Positions 18,170 through 25,403 of a stretch of 32,653 nucleotides of DNA are shown here, piece after piece; the first letter of the stretch is position 1; each line of letters opens with the position of its first letter. The notes under the pieces were generated by a model. It searched no databases and was not told the DNA's origin. It worked only from the letters and a program-made list of their open reading frames with translations. Source of the stretch: Enterobacter sp. Bisph1 (GTDB taxonomy: Bacteria; Pseudomonadota; Gammaproteobacteria; Enterobacterales; Enterobacteriaceae); assembly GCF_000814905.1 (NCBI RefSeq), contig NZ_JXAG01000041.1, positions 1 to 32,653 on the forward strand, read 5' to 3'. The position numbers and the translations under genes were made by a program.

Positions 18170-19500
18170 CCGATCGTCTCATCGCCTTCCTGATCCTTTG
18201 CCTGATGTTCAGTTTTCCGCTCGGCGTGGCGGTGATTTTTACCGGTGAAGTGATCCTTGATTTCGTCTTTTTCTGGCCGCTGTTTATGTCGGCCCTCTGG
18301 ATAAGCGGTGGGCTTTACTTCTGGTTTCACCGCGAGCGCCACTGGCCATGGGGGCCGGGCACACCGCCACCTGCACTCGCAGGCAATCCGCTGATTTCCA
18401 TTCTTGTGCCGTGCTTTAACGAAGGGCTAAATGCACGTGAGACTATCGAAGCGGCGCTGGCGCAACGTTATGAAAACATAGAAGTGATTGCTATCAATGA
18501 CGGTTCTAAAGACAACACCGCGGCCGTACTGGACCAATTAGCGAGTGAATATTCACGGCTGCGGGTGATTCATCTGGCGGAAAATCAGGGCAAAGCGATA
18601 GCCCTGCAGGCGGGTGCCGCGGCGGCACGCAGTGATTTTCTGGTGTGTATTGATGGTGATGCGCTGCTGGATAAGGATGCGGCGGTGTATATGGTCGCAC
18701 CGCTGCTCAATTACCCTCGCGTGGGGGCCGTGACCGGTAATCCGCGTATCCGTACGCGTTCAACGCTGGTTGGTCGAGTCCAGGTGGGGGAATTTTCATC
18801 TATCATCGGCCTCATCAAGCGTACCCAGCGCGTCTATGGTCAGGTCTTTACCGTTTCCGGTGTCATTGCCGCTTTTCGCCGTCGCGCCCTGGCAGAGGTG
18901 GGGTACTGGAGTCCGGATATGATCACGGAAGATATTGATATCAGTTGGAAGTTACAACTGCGCCACTGGTCAATTTTCTTCGAACCTCGTGCGCTGTGTT
19001 GGATTTTGATGCCCGAGACGCTGAGAGGGCTTTGGAAGCAGCGTTTGCGCTGGGCGCAGGGGGGCGCGGAGGTGTTTATTGTCAATATGCGTCGCTTATG
19101 GAGCTGGGAGTACCGGCGCATGTGGCCTCTGTTTATTGAGTTTTGCATGTCAACGGCATGGGCCTTTGCCTATGTCGTCAGCATTCTGTTGTTTCTCATC
19201 GGGCTGCTTATTCCGATGCCCGATTCTTTATATGTTCAGCACCTTTTCCCACCGGCTTTTACTGGCCTGATGCTGGGCGTGGTCTGTCTGTTGCAGTTCG
19301 CGGTCAGCCTGTTTATTGAAAGACGCTACGAGAAAGGTTTTGCGGCGTCACTGTTCTGGGTTATCTGGTTTCCGGTGGTGTATTGGATGTTGAGCCTGTT
19401 CACTACGCTTGTGGCTTTCCCGAAAGTCATGCTGCGCCGCAAACGCAACAGAGCTCGTTGGGTGAGTCCCGATCGCGGTATTGGGAGATTAAAACCATGA
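18166..19500 (+). CDS. pgaC: PNAG synthase glycosyltransferase PgaC (GT2)
   Basis: 444 residues (E. coli PgaC 441). Inner-membrane processive GT2 that polymerises UDP-GlcNAc into PNAG. Two N-terminal membrane segments (about 6-26 and 30-53) precede the cytosolic domain. The active-site series is complete: NDGS at 111-114, DGD at 163-165, TEDID with Asp256, and QRLRW at 292-296. C-terminal membrane segments follow, the first near 325-345. Its start overlaps the pgaB stop and its stop overlaps the pgaD start, both as ATGA, indicating coupled translation. In E. coli activity needs PgaD and cyclic di-GMP bound at the PgaC-PgaD interface; the same is expected here. Confidence 0.97.
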   Translation: MTDRLIAFLILCLMFSFPLGVAVIFTGEVILDFVFFWPLFMSALWISGGLYFWFHRERHWPWGPGTPPPALAGNPLISILVPCFNEGLNARETIEAALAQRYENIEVIAINDGSKDNTAAVLDQLASEYSRLRVIHLAENQGKAIALQAGAAAARSDFLVCIDGDALLDKDAAVYMVAPLLNYPRVGAVTGNPRIRTRSTLVGRVQVGEFSSIIGLIKRTQRVYGQVFTVSGVIAAFRRRALAEVGYWSPDMITEDIDISWKLQLRHWSIFFEPRALCWILMPETLRGLWKQRLRWAQGGAEVFIVNMRRLWSWEYRRMWPLFIEFCMSTAWAFAYVVSILLFLIGLLIPMPDSLYVQHLFPPAFTGLMLGVVCLLQFAVSLFIERRYEKGFAASLFWVIWFPVVYWMLSLFTTLVAFPKVMLRRKRNRARWVSPDRGIGRLKP

Positions 19501-19934
19501 TCCAACCTTTAATTTTTACTGAACAACGGCTGTTTCCACGCGCGCTGGATTCCCTGTTAACGATCATTGCCTGGCTGGGGTTTAGCTGGCTGATTTACAG
19601 GGGTCTGATAACCGCAATTGAACATGATCCTTTTATGGGGACCAGGCCGTTCTACACCACGCTCAGTACGTTAAGTATCTACCTGCTGGTGGCCTGTCTT
19701 ATAAGTCTGGCGCTGATCGCCTGGGCAAAATACAACCAGCTGCGCTTTCGTATTGAACGTCGTAAGCGTCGGCCTGAACTTGAGCGCCATGAAGTTGCGG
19801 CAAGTTTCAATATCCCCCCCGAACTGGCGCTAATGATGAATCAGGCCAGGGTCTTTACCCTCGCTCATTATGATACGGGGGCAATTGACCGCGTGTGGAT
19901 GGAGAAAATCCTCGCTGACGTGCAGAGCGAATAA
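19497..19934 (+). CDS. pgaD: PNAG synthesis accessory protein PgaD
   Basis: 145 residues (E. coli PgaD 137). Small inner-membrane partner of PgaC, required for polymerisation and for cyclic di-GMP control. Two membrane spans are visible, about 18-38 ([18 protein letters not shown]) and 60-82 ([19 protein letters not shown]), followed by a basic cytosolic tail ([17 protein letters not shown]). The start at 19497 is set by the 4-nt ATGA overlap with pgaC; an in-frame upstream ATG at 19383 lies inside pgaC and is rejected. Last gene of the operon, followed within 3 nt by a terminator stem. Confidence 0.93.
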   Translation: MIQPLIFTEQRLFPRALDSLLTIIAWLGFSWLIYRGLITAIEHDPFMGTRPFYTTLSTLSIYLLVACLISLALIAWAKYNQLRFRIERRKRRPELERHEVAASFNIPPELALMMNQARVFTLAHYDTGAIDRVWMEKILADVQSE

Positions 19935-19936
19935 CG

Positions 19937-19979
19937 AAAAACCTGCCGGTAATTTTGGATGTTTGCTGGCAGGTTTTTT
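19937..19979 (+). terminator. Intrinsic terminator of pgaABCD
   Basis: AAAAACCTGCC (19937-19947) pairs with GGCAGGTTTTT (from 19968), with a 20-nt loop and a run of six Ts. It starts directly after the pgaD stop codon. The A-tract opposite the T-run makes it usable in both directions. Confidence 0.85.
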
Positions 19980-20291
19980 ATGGATTGTCTGCGGCTCGCT
20001 TAATACAGGAGGAGATGAATACGAATGCCTTCCAGTGGCAAGCACCTATTTTACTAACATCAATTCGAGATGCAGACATTTCTCTTTCACGTAACCATCA
20101 TACCGTTCGTCTTGTGCATTCAGAGTCGACCGACATTAAGGATAAATGCTGGCATGAAAGCTGAAGCGGAGGGCCTTCAGTGGCTAAACAAGGTGTTACC
20201 TTAGGGAAAAGGACTGACCCACTTCGCTTAATATGTCAGCAACTGGCTAATATTTACCCATGACATACAAGGAATAAAAAATACGCAGCGA
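19980..20291. other. Gene-poor stretch after pgaD
   Basis: 312 bases between the pga terminator and the end of the convergent unknown gene at 20292. It holds one 49-codon ORF (20015-20164) described separately. The remainder, 20165-20291, shows no convincing ORF, repeat or terminator. Confidence 0.5.
20015..20164 (+). CDS. Possible small ORF, 49 residues, unknown
   Basis: Begins MNTNAFQWQAP and ends KDKCWHES. AGGAGG lies upstream but only 2 nt from the ATG, closer than usual. The composition is polar without membrane segments or a signal peptide. I do not recognise it; it could be a small protein or a decayed fragment of a larger gene. It faces the unknown pair at 20292-21286. Confidence 0.25.
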   Translation: MNTNAFQWQAPILLTSIRDADISLSRNHHTVRLVHSESTDIKDKCWHES

Positions 20292-20840
20292 TCAGGGATA
20301 AAGCGAACGCAGCATATCTAGTTTATCTTGTTCGAAGAGTGTGAAATCACTACTGAACGCAGGATTTTGTTGAAGCAAACGCTGTTTCACGGTCTGAAAT
20401 GTTCTGTCATCAGTAAAATAAAGCGCCATTAAATAGTCCATGTCCTCCCTCCCTTGATGTTCTGAAAGGCCAATGACGCGTTTATAACACGCGGTATCGC
20501 TATGACTAACTCGATGCTTGAGCATGCACTCTTGTAATAGCAAAGAAGGGTTATTTCTTACTTTATTAATCGGCACAAGCCAGGCAATCGCTTTTTCATA
20601 CTGCCCTCGGGATGAGAGTAGACTGGTATAGTTACGGATAACGTTTACATTGTCCGGGTTATCTTGAGCCAGATTATCAAATTCCTGCAGCACCGATGGC
20701 TTATCAGTTTCATTAGCCAGGACATATCTTTTTGCTAACTCAGATGCTTTGGCTGTAGGTTTATCCATATTACCGTCAGCAACGGCAGCACCGCAAAAGA
20801 TTAACGACAAGAGAAGTATACAAAATTTTTTATAACACAT
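20292..20840 (-). CDS. Unknown exported protein with TPR-like helices
   Basis: 182 residues. The N-terminus (MCYKKFCILLLSLIFCGAAVADG) is a clear signal peptide with a probable type I site after AVA; Phe before Cys16 does not make a lipobox. The mature part is helical with TPR-like spacing (VNVIRNYTSLLSSRGQYEKAIAWLVP) and contains two further cysteines, Cys104 and Cys117, that could form a disulfide in the periplasm. The ATG is 5 nt after the stop of the gene at 20846-21286 with AAGGAT before it, so the two are translated as a pair. More AT-rich than pga or hyc. Function unknown; I do not recognise the family. Confidence 0.7.
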   Translation of the reverse strand: MCYKKFCILLLSLIFCGAAVADGNMDKPTAKASELAKRYVLANETDKPSVLQEFDNLAQDNPDNVNVIRNYTSLLSSRGQYEKAIAWLVPINKVRNNPSLLLQECMLKHRVSHSDTACYKRVIGLSEHQGREDMDYLMALYFTDDRTFQTVKQRLLQQNPAFSSDFTLFEQDKLDMLRSLYP

Positions 20841-20845
20841 GGCTT

Positions 20846-21286
20846 TTATCCTTGAAAAGGGGACAGTGTAATAACACGTTTAAAACTGCCGGGTATAGGT
20901 GGCACAGTGCCAACATAACCAGAGTCATAAAAATAACCAGACTCTATCTCAAGAGCTGGGCCTACGTAAGCTGAACCAGAGAGTAAAAATGTTACTGATC
21001 CAATGGGAACATAATCCAAACCCACTGCCCAGCGCTCTCCTTTTTTTCTTTCAAGAATATATATTTTATTATCAAGCAAGCTTCTTACTTTGCAGCAAAA
21101 TAAAAGCCGCCCGGAACCAGCAGCTTTTGCCGCCTTACTTTTCCCCGTAGCAGCAATCGTTATCTCTTTGTCAGTTCCGATATTAACGTCTTTTACCGTC
21201 AGATTAATTGAATAGCTTGCATGTATACCAATACCCTCTATACGTAGGTCAGCAACCTGCGTGAAATAATAGCTTTTAGATTCCAT
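20846..21286 (-). CDS. Unknown 146-residue protein, first gene of a two-gene unit
   Basis: 146 residues beginning MESKSYYFTQVADLRIEGIG; no signal peptide. The sequence is rich in alternating hydrophobic/polar residues and glycines, suggesting a beta-sheet protein, and ends with SGYVGTVPPIPGSFKR then LSPFQG. Adjacent cysteines (CC) lie near residue 64. AAAAAGGATTTTTT before the ATG is a good ribosome-binding site, and a promoter with TTGACA lies upstream. It is followed after 5 nt by the exported TPR-like protein, so the two probably act together, but no known pair comes to mind. Function unknown. Confidence 0.7.
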   Translation of the reverse strand: MESKSYYFTQVADLRIEGIGIHASYSINLTVKDVNIGTDKEITIAATGKSKAAKAAGSGRLLFCCKVRSLLDNKIYILERKKGERWAVGLDYVPIGSVTFLLSGSAYVGPALEIESGYFYDSGYVGTVPPIPGSFKRVITLSPFQG

Positions 21287-21339
21287 AAAAAATCCTTTTT
21301 AAGAGTTAATAATTCCCTTTACAAACATGCTACAACTCT

Positions 21340-21376
21340 ATAATGGTACAGTCATTTCCACATGTCAAAATGACAT
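21340..21376 (-). promoter_or_regulatory. Promoter and overlapping palindrome upstream of the unknown gene pair
   Basis: On the minus strand a perfect -35 TTGACA (21363-21368), a 17-nt spacer and a -10 CATTAT (21340-21345) lie about 55 nt before the start at 21286. The -35 is embedded in ATGTCA-AAA-TGACAT (21362-21376, plus strand), a perfect inverted repeat that could be an operator. Confidence 0.55.
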
Positions 21377-21395
21377 CTTACATTTTTAATTCAGC

Positions 21396-21535
21396 TCACT
21401 TTATTGACTTTATAACGCCACCATAAACATATCCAGAACGATATTCATCAATTTTATGAGGGTAAGCGAAGGTATTCACAATATAGATAACACCGTTAGT
21501 TATAGCGTCGACTTATCTATAGAAATATTTAACAT
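21396..21535 (-). pseudogene. Small frameshifted ORF or gene remnant
   Basis: An ATG at 21535 starts MLNISIDKSTL and stops at once. Shifted by one frame, the sequence runs open as DAITNGVIYIVNTFAYPHKI, then DEYRSGYVYGGVIKSIK to a TGA at 21396-21398. The composition is protein-like and the two parts join at TCGACGCTATAAC, so one indel would restore an ORF of about 47 residues. GGAG lies just before the ATG. It sits upstream of, and in the same orientation as, the unknown pair. It is not recognised. Confidence 0.3.
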
Positions 21536-21572
21536 AGCTCCAGCTCATTTATTAAATGTGAAAAGAGTCTTT

Positions 21573-21593
21573 TTTACCTACTGGTAGGGTAAA
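21573..21593. promoter_or_regulatory. Imperfect palindrome
   Basis: TTTACC (21573-21578) and GGTAAA (21588-21593) enclose TAC-TG-GTA with one unpaired G. There is no T-run in a useful position on the minus strand. It lies about 40-60 nt upstream of the frameshifted small ORF and may be an operator. The remaining bases to 21727 are AT-rich with nothing else convincing. Confidence 0.3.
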
Positions 21594-21727
21594 TAGTATG
21601 TTTATCTTCCTGCCAGCCGTAACGACATGCTGCTTAAATTTCGACAGACGAGACTTATAAGTTAAATTTACAGTTTAAGTCATCAAAGAGTATCTTTCGC
21701 ATATGCCCATAACACGCGGTTTAATTA

Positions 21728-22435
21728 TTATGTTCCTATACCGAACACCCGATAAAACGCCGCCTTTCCCTCTGGGGTGATGGTCACTTCCCGATAGCCC
21801 GGGTTTCTTTGCAGCCAGCCCTGTTTTTCAAAGGCGATCAGCAGCGCCGCGCCCGCATCGCCGCCGAGGTGAAATCGCCGCTCGCTCCAGTCAAGGCAGG
21901 CTGAACAGGGTTTGCGTCGGGTGTGGGGATCGAGCACCGCACCAAGGCTTGCCAGACCGCGTTTACCTACATCCGTAATTGTGCTGCCCTCCTCGCCGAT
22001 CCAGCCTTCACGCTGCATAAAAGCAAACACGCCCACGGCCAGCTCCCCGGCGAGATGGTCATAGCAGGTGCGCGCATGGCGCAGCGCCAGCGGCGTACGG
22101 CTCGCTGGCGTCGGTACTCCACGCATTGATACGCCCATCATTGTTTCCAGCAGCGCGGCGACATCGCTGCCCGCCAGCCGGTAGTAACGATGCCGCCCCT
22201 GGGAGACGCAGACCAGCAGACCGCTGGCCAGCAGTTTCGCCAGATGCGCGCTGGCGGTTGAAGCGGCAATCTCCACCACCGCGCTGAGTTCCGTCGCCGT
22301 CCATGCGCGCCCGTCCATCAATGCGCAGAGCATAGTGGCCCGCGACGGATCGGCCATCGCGCTGGCAAGTCCCGCAAGCCGCTCCTCCAGCAGAGGCGAA
22401 GGCTGCGGCGTGTTTTGTAACCCGTATGAACTCAT
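21728..22435 (-). CDS. ArsR-family winged-helix regulator with C-terminal Cys motif
   Basis: 235 residues. The winged helix-turn-helix lies at about 20-90 (TATELSAVVEIAASTASAHL, wing RHRYYRLAG). The C-terminal part has RTCYDHLAGELAV (Cys124) and KPCSACLDWSERRFHLGG (Cys177, Cys180), a conserved signature of a subgroup of ArsR-like regulators; the cysteines could bind metal or sense thiols, which is inference. ATG 22435 is preferred over ATG 22453 because it overlaps the stop of the ACT gene as ATGA. It is the last gene of a three-gene minus-strand operon (ABM, ACT, ArsR) and may control it. Confidence 0.85.
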   Translation of the reverse strand: MSSYGLQNTPQPSPLLEERLAGLASAMADPSRATMLCALMDGRAWTATELSAVVEIAASTASAHLAKLLASGLLVCVSQGRHRYYRLAGSDVAALLETMMGVSMRGVPTPASRTPLALRHARTCYDHLAGELAVGVFAFMQREGWIGEEGSTITDVGKRGLASLGAVLDPHTRRKPCSACLDWSERRFHLGGDAGAALLIAFEKQGWLQRNPGYREVTITPEGKAAFYRVFGIGT

Positions 22436-22821
22436 AAAGCCGGGACTTCCCATTGTTTCGTTACCTCACGCGCCAGCGTGTCGTTATCAGTAAGCAAAAT
22501 TAAGCGGTTATCGTGGTCGCTGTATTGCACCACAATATTAACGTTGTGTTGTGCCAGCGTACGGGCAATCGCCCCCAGTTCACCGGGCACTTGCCGAAGT
22601 TTACGCATCACCGGCGGCGTCACGGCCTGCACCCTAAACCCGGCAGCGTGCAAAACGTTGCCAGCGCGCTCGCCCTCTTCTACCAGAAAGTGCGCATGGC
22701 TTTGCTCGCCCACGGTAAAGACGCCGCCGCCTTCCAGCCCAACACCGCTGATGCCCAGAGTTTCACCCAATCGCGCCAGTTCACCCGGCGTATTGTTCAG
22801 AATAACGTGAATGTCGTACAT
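22432..22821 (-). CDS. Tandem ACT-domain protein
   Basis: 129 residues starting MYDIHVILNNTPGELARLGETLG. The ligand-binding ACT pattern (hydrophobic strand, then NTPGELARL) appears at 1-60 and is repeated at about 70-125 (QVPGELGAIARTLAQHNVNI). There is no catalytic domain, so it is a stand-alone ACT protein, likely a small-molecule sensor. The ATG lies 1 nt after the ABM stop codon, and its stop overlaps the ArsR start. The ligand is unknown; amino acids are usual for the family. Confidence 0.82.
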   Translation of the reverse strand: MYDIHVILNNTPGELARLGETLGISGVGLEGGGVFTVGEQSHAHFLVEEGERAGNVLHAAGFRVQAVTPPVMRKLRQVPGELGAIARTLAQHNVNIVVQYSDHDNRLILLTDNDTLAREVTKQWEVPAL

Positions 22822-22822
22822 A

Positions 22823-23140
22823 TTATGGCTTCCCGGTACTGGAGGTGTAATCGCGAAAAACGTGCGCGACGCGGATACGGTAAAAAGCAAAAATGGCCTC
22901 GCGCCCTTCGGCCTGCGCTTGCTGATGCAGCACATTGCTTTTCCATGCCTGCACCGCCTCGTCATCCCGCCACCACGACAGGGATAATATCTTGCCTTCA
23001 CGGCTCAGGCTTTGAAAACGCTCTATGGCGATAAACCCCTCGATCTCTGCAAGCACCGGCTTTAAGTCTGCGGCAAGCTGCAGGTAACGCGCCTGCTGTC
23101 CGGGGGCGATATCGGCTTCAAAAAGAACGGCAATCATCAC
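22823..23140 (-). CDS. Antibiotic biosynthesis monooxygenase (ABM)-domain protein
   Basis: 105 residues, one ferredoxin-like ABM domain covering the whole protein: IAVLFEADIAPGQQARYLQL, IEGFIAIERFQS, LSLSWWRDDEAVQAWK and HQQAQAEGR are the family hallmarks. Members are small cofactor-free oxygenases or heme-degrading/quinol-modifying enzymes, often dimeric; the reaction cannot be told. GGAG lies before the ATG; M1 and M2 are adjacent, so the start may be 23140 or 23137. First gene of the ABM-ACT-ArsR operon, transcribed away from the LacI-type gene across a 281-bp intergenic region. Confidence 0.85.
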   Translation of the reverse strand: MMIAVLFEADIAPGQQARYLQLAADLKPVLAEIEGFIAIERFQSLSREGKILSLSWWRDDEAVQAWKSNVLHQQAQAEGREAIFAFYRIRVAHVFRDYTSSTGKP

Positions 23141-23368
23141 GGGCTCCTTCTTCGTTAATGAGCGGCCAGTGTGACCTTACAAGGCAGCTTATGCTTCGCC
23201 AGACAACGAAATATGCCCGGCGGCGATAACGCCTGCTTGCCGCACCTTGTGCTGCGCAGGTCGCAACATTGAGCGACGCCGATCGCGCGATTAGCCTGAT
23301 ATGTGATAATGAAACGAAACGAATGCGTGATGCCGGGCTTAACCGCGTCCATCTTCAATGGCCGTTTT

Positions 23369-23382
23369 TGTACCGCGGGTCA
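23369..23382. promoter_or_regulatory. Candidate LacI-type operator upstream of the AscG-like regulator
   Basis: TGTACCGCGGGTCA is a 14-bp partial palindrome with outer TG/CA and a central CCGCGG, the layout of LacI-family operators and close in form to the AscG site at 5686-5699. It is 40 nt before the start codon of the regulator at 23422, suggesting autoregulation. The rest of 23141-23421 shows no gene I can support. Confidence 0.35.
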
Positions 23383-23421
23383 ATGCAGGCACCAGCATAA
23401 TAACGAGAGTGAGGTTTAACG

Positions 23422-24426
23422 ATGGTCACGATACTGGATGTCGCCAGGCTGGCTGGCGTGTCCAAAGCGACAGTATCGCGTACGCTAAATGGCAAAGTTT
23501 TTGTCCGCGAGGAAGTAAAAGCCCGAGTGTTGCAGGCGATAGCCGAAACGGGCTACCGCCCTAATCAACTGGCGCGCAATCTCGCCAATAATAAAACCAA
23601 CTCCGTTGGGCTGGTTATCACCAACGGGCTCTATAACGGTCCGTTCTTCTCCAGCATGATTTATCACGCCGCCACCCATAGCGAACGCCACGGTCGACAG
23701 CTGGTGCTGGCGGATGGCAAACACAGCGCCCGCGAAGAGCGCGAGGCCATCGATCTGCTGCTGTCGCTGCGCTGTGAAGCGATCATGATCTACCCGAAAT
23801 ACCTGACGGTGGCCGAACTCGACGAGATCATTGAGCACAATAAAACGCCGTTGGTGGTGATTAACCGCGAACTGGAGCGTCACCGTAGCCAGTGCGTCTT
23901 TGTCGATCACCAGCAAAGTTGCGAAACGATGATGGCGCACCTGCTGGAACAGGGGCATACACGTATTGCCTTTGTCGCCGGTGCCGAAGCCTCTCCTACC
24001 GGCGAGCGTCGTTTAGCCGGGTATCAACAAGCCCTGCGCAACGCTGGGATCGAACCCGATCCGCAGCTTTTAGTGCGCGGTAGCTGGAGTACCGACAGCG
24101 GTTATCAGGCAGGACGCGAGCTGCTGGCGCGCAAGGTGCCGTTTACCTGCGTACTGGCGGCGAATGATGATATGGCGATTGGCGTGGCGAAAGCCTGCTA
24201 TGAAGCGGGTTTGCGGCTGCCGCAGGATATCTCACTGGCGGGATTTGATGATGCGGATATCGGCAAGTATTACCACCCGGCGCTGACCACTATCCATGTA
24301 CCGATGGATGAAATGATCCGTAACGCCATCGAAATGGTGCTGCTACCGGAAGCCTCCCCCGTTTCTGCTCCTCGTGGCGAGCTGGTGCGCCGCGAATCGG
24401 TTGCTGCCTGTAAAAATGCCCACTGA
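23422..24426 (+). CDS. LacI/GalR-family regulator, AscG paralogue
   Basis: 334 residues. The N-terminal HTH reads ILDVARLAGVSKATVSRTL; the sensor domain includes LADGKHSAREEREAIDLLL and the conserved FDDADIGKYYHPALTT. Similarity to AscG at 4496-5509 runs through the whole protein, including the LADGKHSA and IMIYPKYLTVAELDEII stretches, so the two look like paralogues of one subfamily. Unlike AscG it has no sugar transporter or glycosidase next to it: the left neighbour is the ABM operon and the right neighbour a convergent aldo-keto reductase. GAGTGAGG lies about 5 nt upstream of the start. Its targets are unknown and may be distant or include ascFB. Confidence 0.9.
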   Translation: MVTILDVARLAGVSKATVSRTLNGKVFVREEVKARVLQAIAETGYRPNQLARNLANNKTNSVGLVITNGLYNGPFFSSMIYHAATHSERHGRQLVLADGKHSAREEREAIDLLLSLRCEAIMIYPKYLTVAELDEIIEHNKTPLVVINRELERHRSQCVFVDHQQSCETMMAHLLEQGHTRIAFVAGAEASPTGERRLAGYQQALRNAGIEPDPQLLVRGSWSTDSGYQAGRELLARKVPFTCVLAANDDMAIGVAKACYEAGLRLPQDISLAGFDDADIGKYYHPALTTIHVPMDEMIRNAIEMVLLPEASPVSAPRGELVRRESVAACKNAH

Positions 24427-24438
24427 CTGCGGGCATTT
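24414..24438 (-). terminator. Terminator between the convergent regulator and aldo-keto reductase genes
   Basis: AAATGCCC (24414-24421) and GGGCATTT (24431-24438) form an 8-bp stem with a 9-nt loop. Read on the minus strand the second arm runs into TTTTT, so it mainly serves the aldo-keto reductase transcript; it overlaps the last codons of the plus-strand regulator. Confidence 0.7.
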
Positions 24439-24442
24439 CCTC

Positions 24443-25306
24443 TTACGCTTTGCCAATGGCGTCCAGTTTTGCCAGCGCCTCCGGCGGCAATGTCAGCTGC
24501 GCACTGGCGAGGTTTTCCTGCAGATGCTGCGGTGATGAGGTGCCCGGAATCAGCAGGATATTGGGCGAACGCTGCAACAGCCACGCCAGCGCGACCTGCA
24601 TCGGTGTCGCGTTCAGCGCCTGGGCAACCTCGTTCAGCTCGCCGGACTGCAACGGTGTAAAACCGCCTAACGGGAAGAACGGCACAAAGGGGATCCCCTG
24701 CTCATTAAGGCTGTCGATAAGTTTGTCATCATGACGATTCGCCACGTTATAAAGGTTCTGCACACAGGCAACAGGCGTCATTTTCTGCGCGTCGGCCACC
24801 TGTTTTGCCGTTACGTTGCTAAGGCCGATATGGCGAATCAGCCCGCGCTCTTTCAGCTTGATTAACGCCTCCAGCGGCGCTTCCAGCGGCCCATCTTCCG
24901 GCCCGTGCACGCCAAACATCGCGCGCAGGTTCACTACTTCCATTGAATCAAGCCCGAGATGACGCAGATTATCCTCCACGGCACGGGTTAACTCGTCGGC
25001 GCTGAAGGCGGGTAGCCAGTTGGCTTGATCATCACGGCGCGCGCCGACTTTGGTTACGATGCACAGATCCTCCGGATAAGGATGCAGCGCCTGCTTGATC
25101 AATTTATTGGTTACGTGGGGGCCATAAAAATCGCTGGTATCGATATGGTTGACACCGGCGGCAATCACGTCGCGCAGTACCTGAATCGCTCTCGCTTCAT
25201 CGGCGGGCGGGCCAAAAACCCCCGGTCCTGCCAGCTGCATTGCACCGTAACCCAGACGACCAACTTCACGATCGCCAAGACGATAAGTCAGTGTGGTTTG
25301 AGACAT
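24443..25306 (-). CDS. Aldo-keto reductase, PdxI/YdbC-like
   Basis: 287 residues (E. coli YdbC/PdxI has 286), similar along the full length. PdxI reduces pyridoxal to pyridoxine with NADPH. AKR tetrad candidates: Asp and Tyr in HIDTSDFYGPH, Lys in IVTKVGAR, with the NLRAMFG segment where other families carry the His. FFPLGGFTPLQS and LLIPGTSSPQHLQENL match the cofactor-binding C-terminal half. GGAGG lies before the ATG. It is divergent from a LysR gene 97 bp away, the usual arrangement for a LysR-controlled oxidoreductase. It may be a paralogue of a chromosomal pdxI rather than pdxI itself, so no symbol is given. Confidence 0.88.
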   Translation of the reverse strand: MSQTTLTYRLGDREVGRLGYGAMQLAGPGVFGPPADEARAIQVLRDVIAAGVNHIDTSDFYGPHVTNKLIKQALHPYPEDLCIVTKVGARRDDQANWLPAFSADELTRAVEDNLRHLGLDSMEVVNLRAMFGVHGPEDGPLEAPLEALIKLKERGLIRHIGLSNVTAKQVADAQKMTPVACVQNLYNVANRHDDKLIDSLNEQGIPFVPFFPLGGFTPLQSGELNEVAQALNATPMQVALAWLLQRSPNILLIPGTSSPQHLQENLASAQLTLPPEALAKLDAIGKA

Positions 25307-25403
25307 GAAATACCTCCCGTGTGTTGTGTTAATCGATTGTAGGAGCTTGCTGGCTGTGCAACAATCCGGCGAAATTCATACACACTGTACGGTTAAACGA
25401 ACA

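Noticed and set aside
22822-23001. Upstream extension of the ACT protein to ATG 23001
   Set aside because: It would lie inside the ABM gene in another frame; the ACT domain begins directly at ATG 22821, 1 nt after the ABM stop.
23155-23358. 67-codon minus-strand ORF between the ABM and LacI genes
   Set aside because: Cys/Arg-rich with no ribosome-binding site or recognisable pattern; likely chance in an intergenic region.
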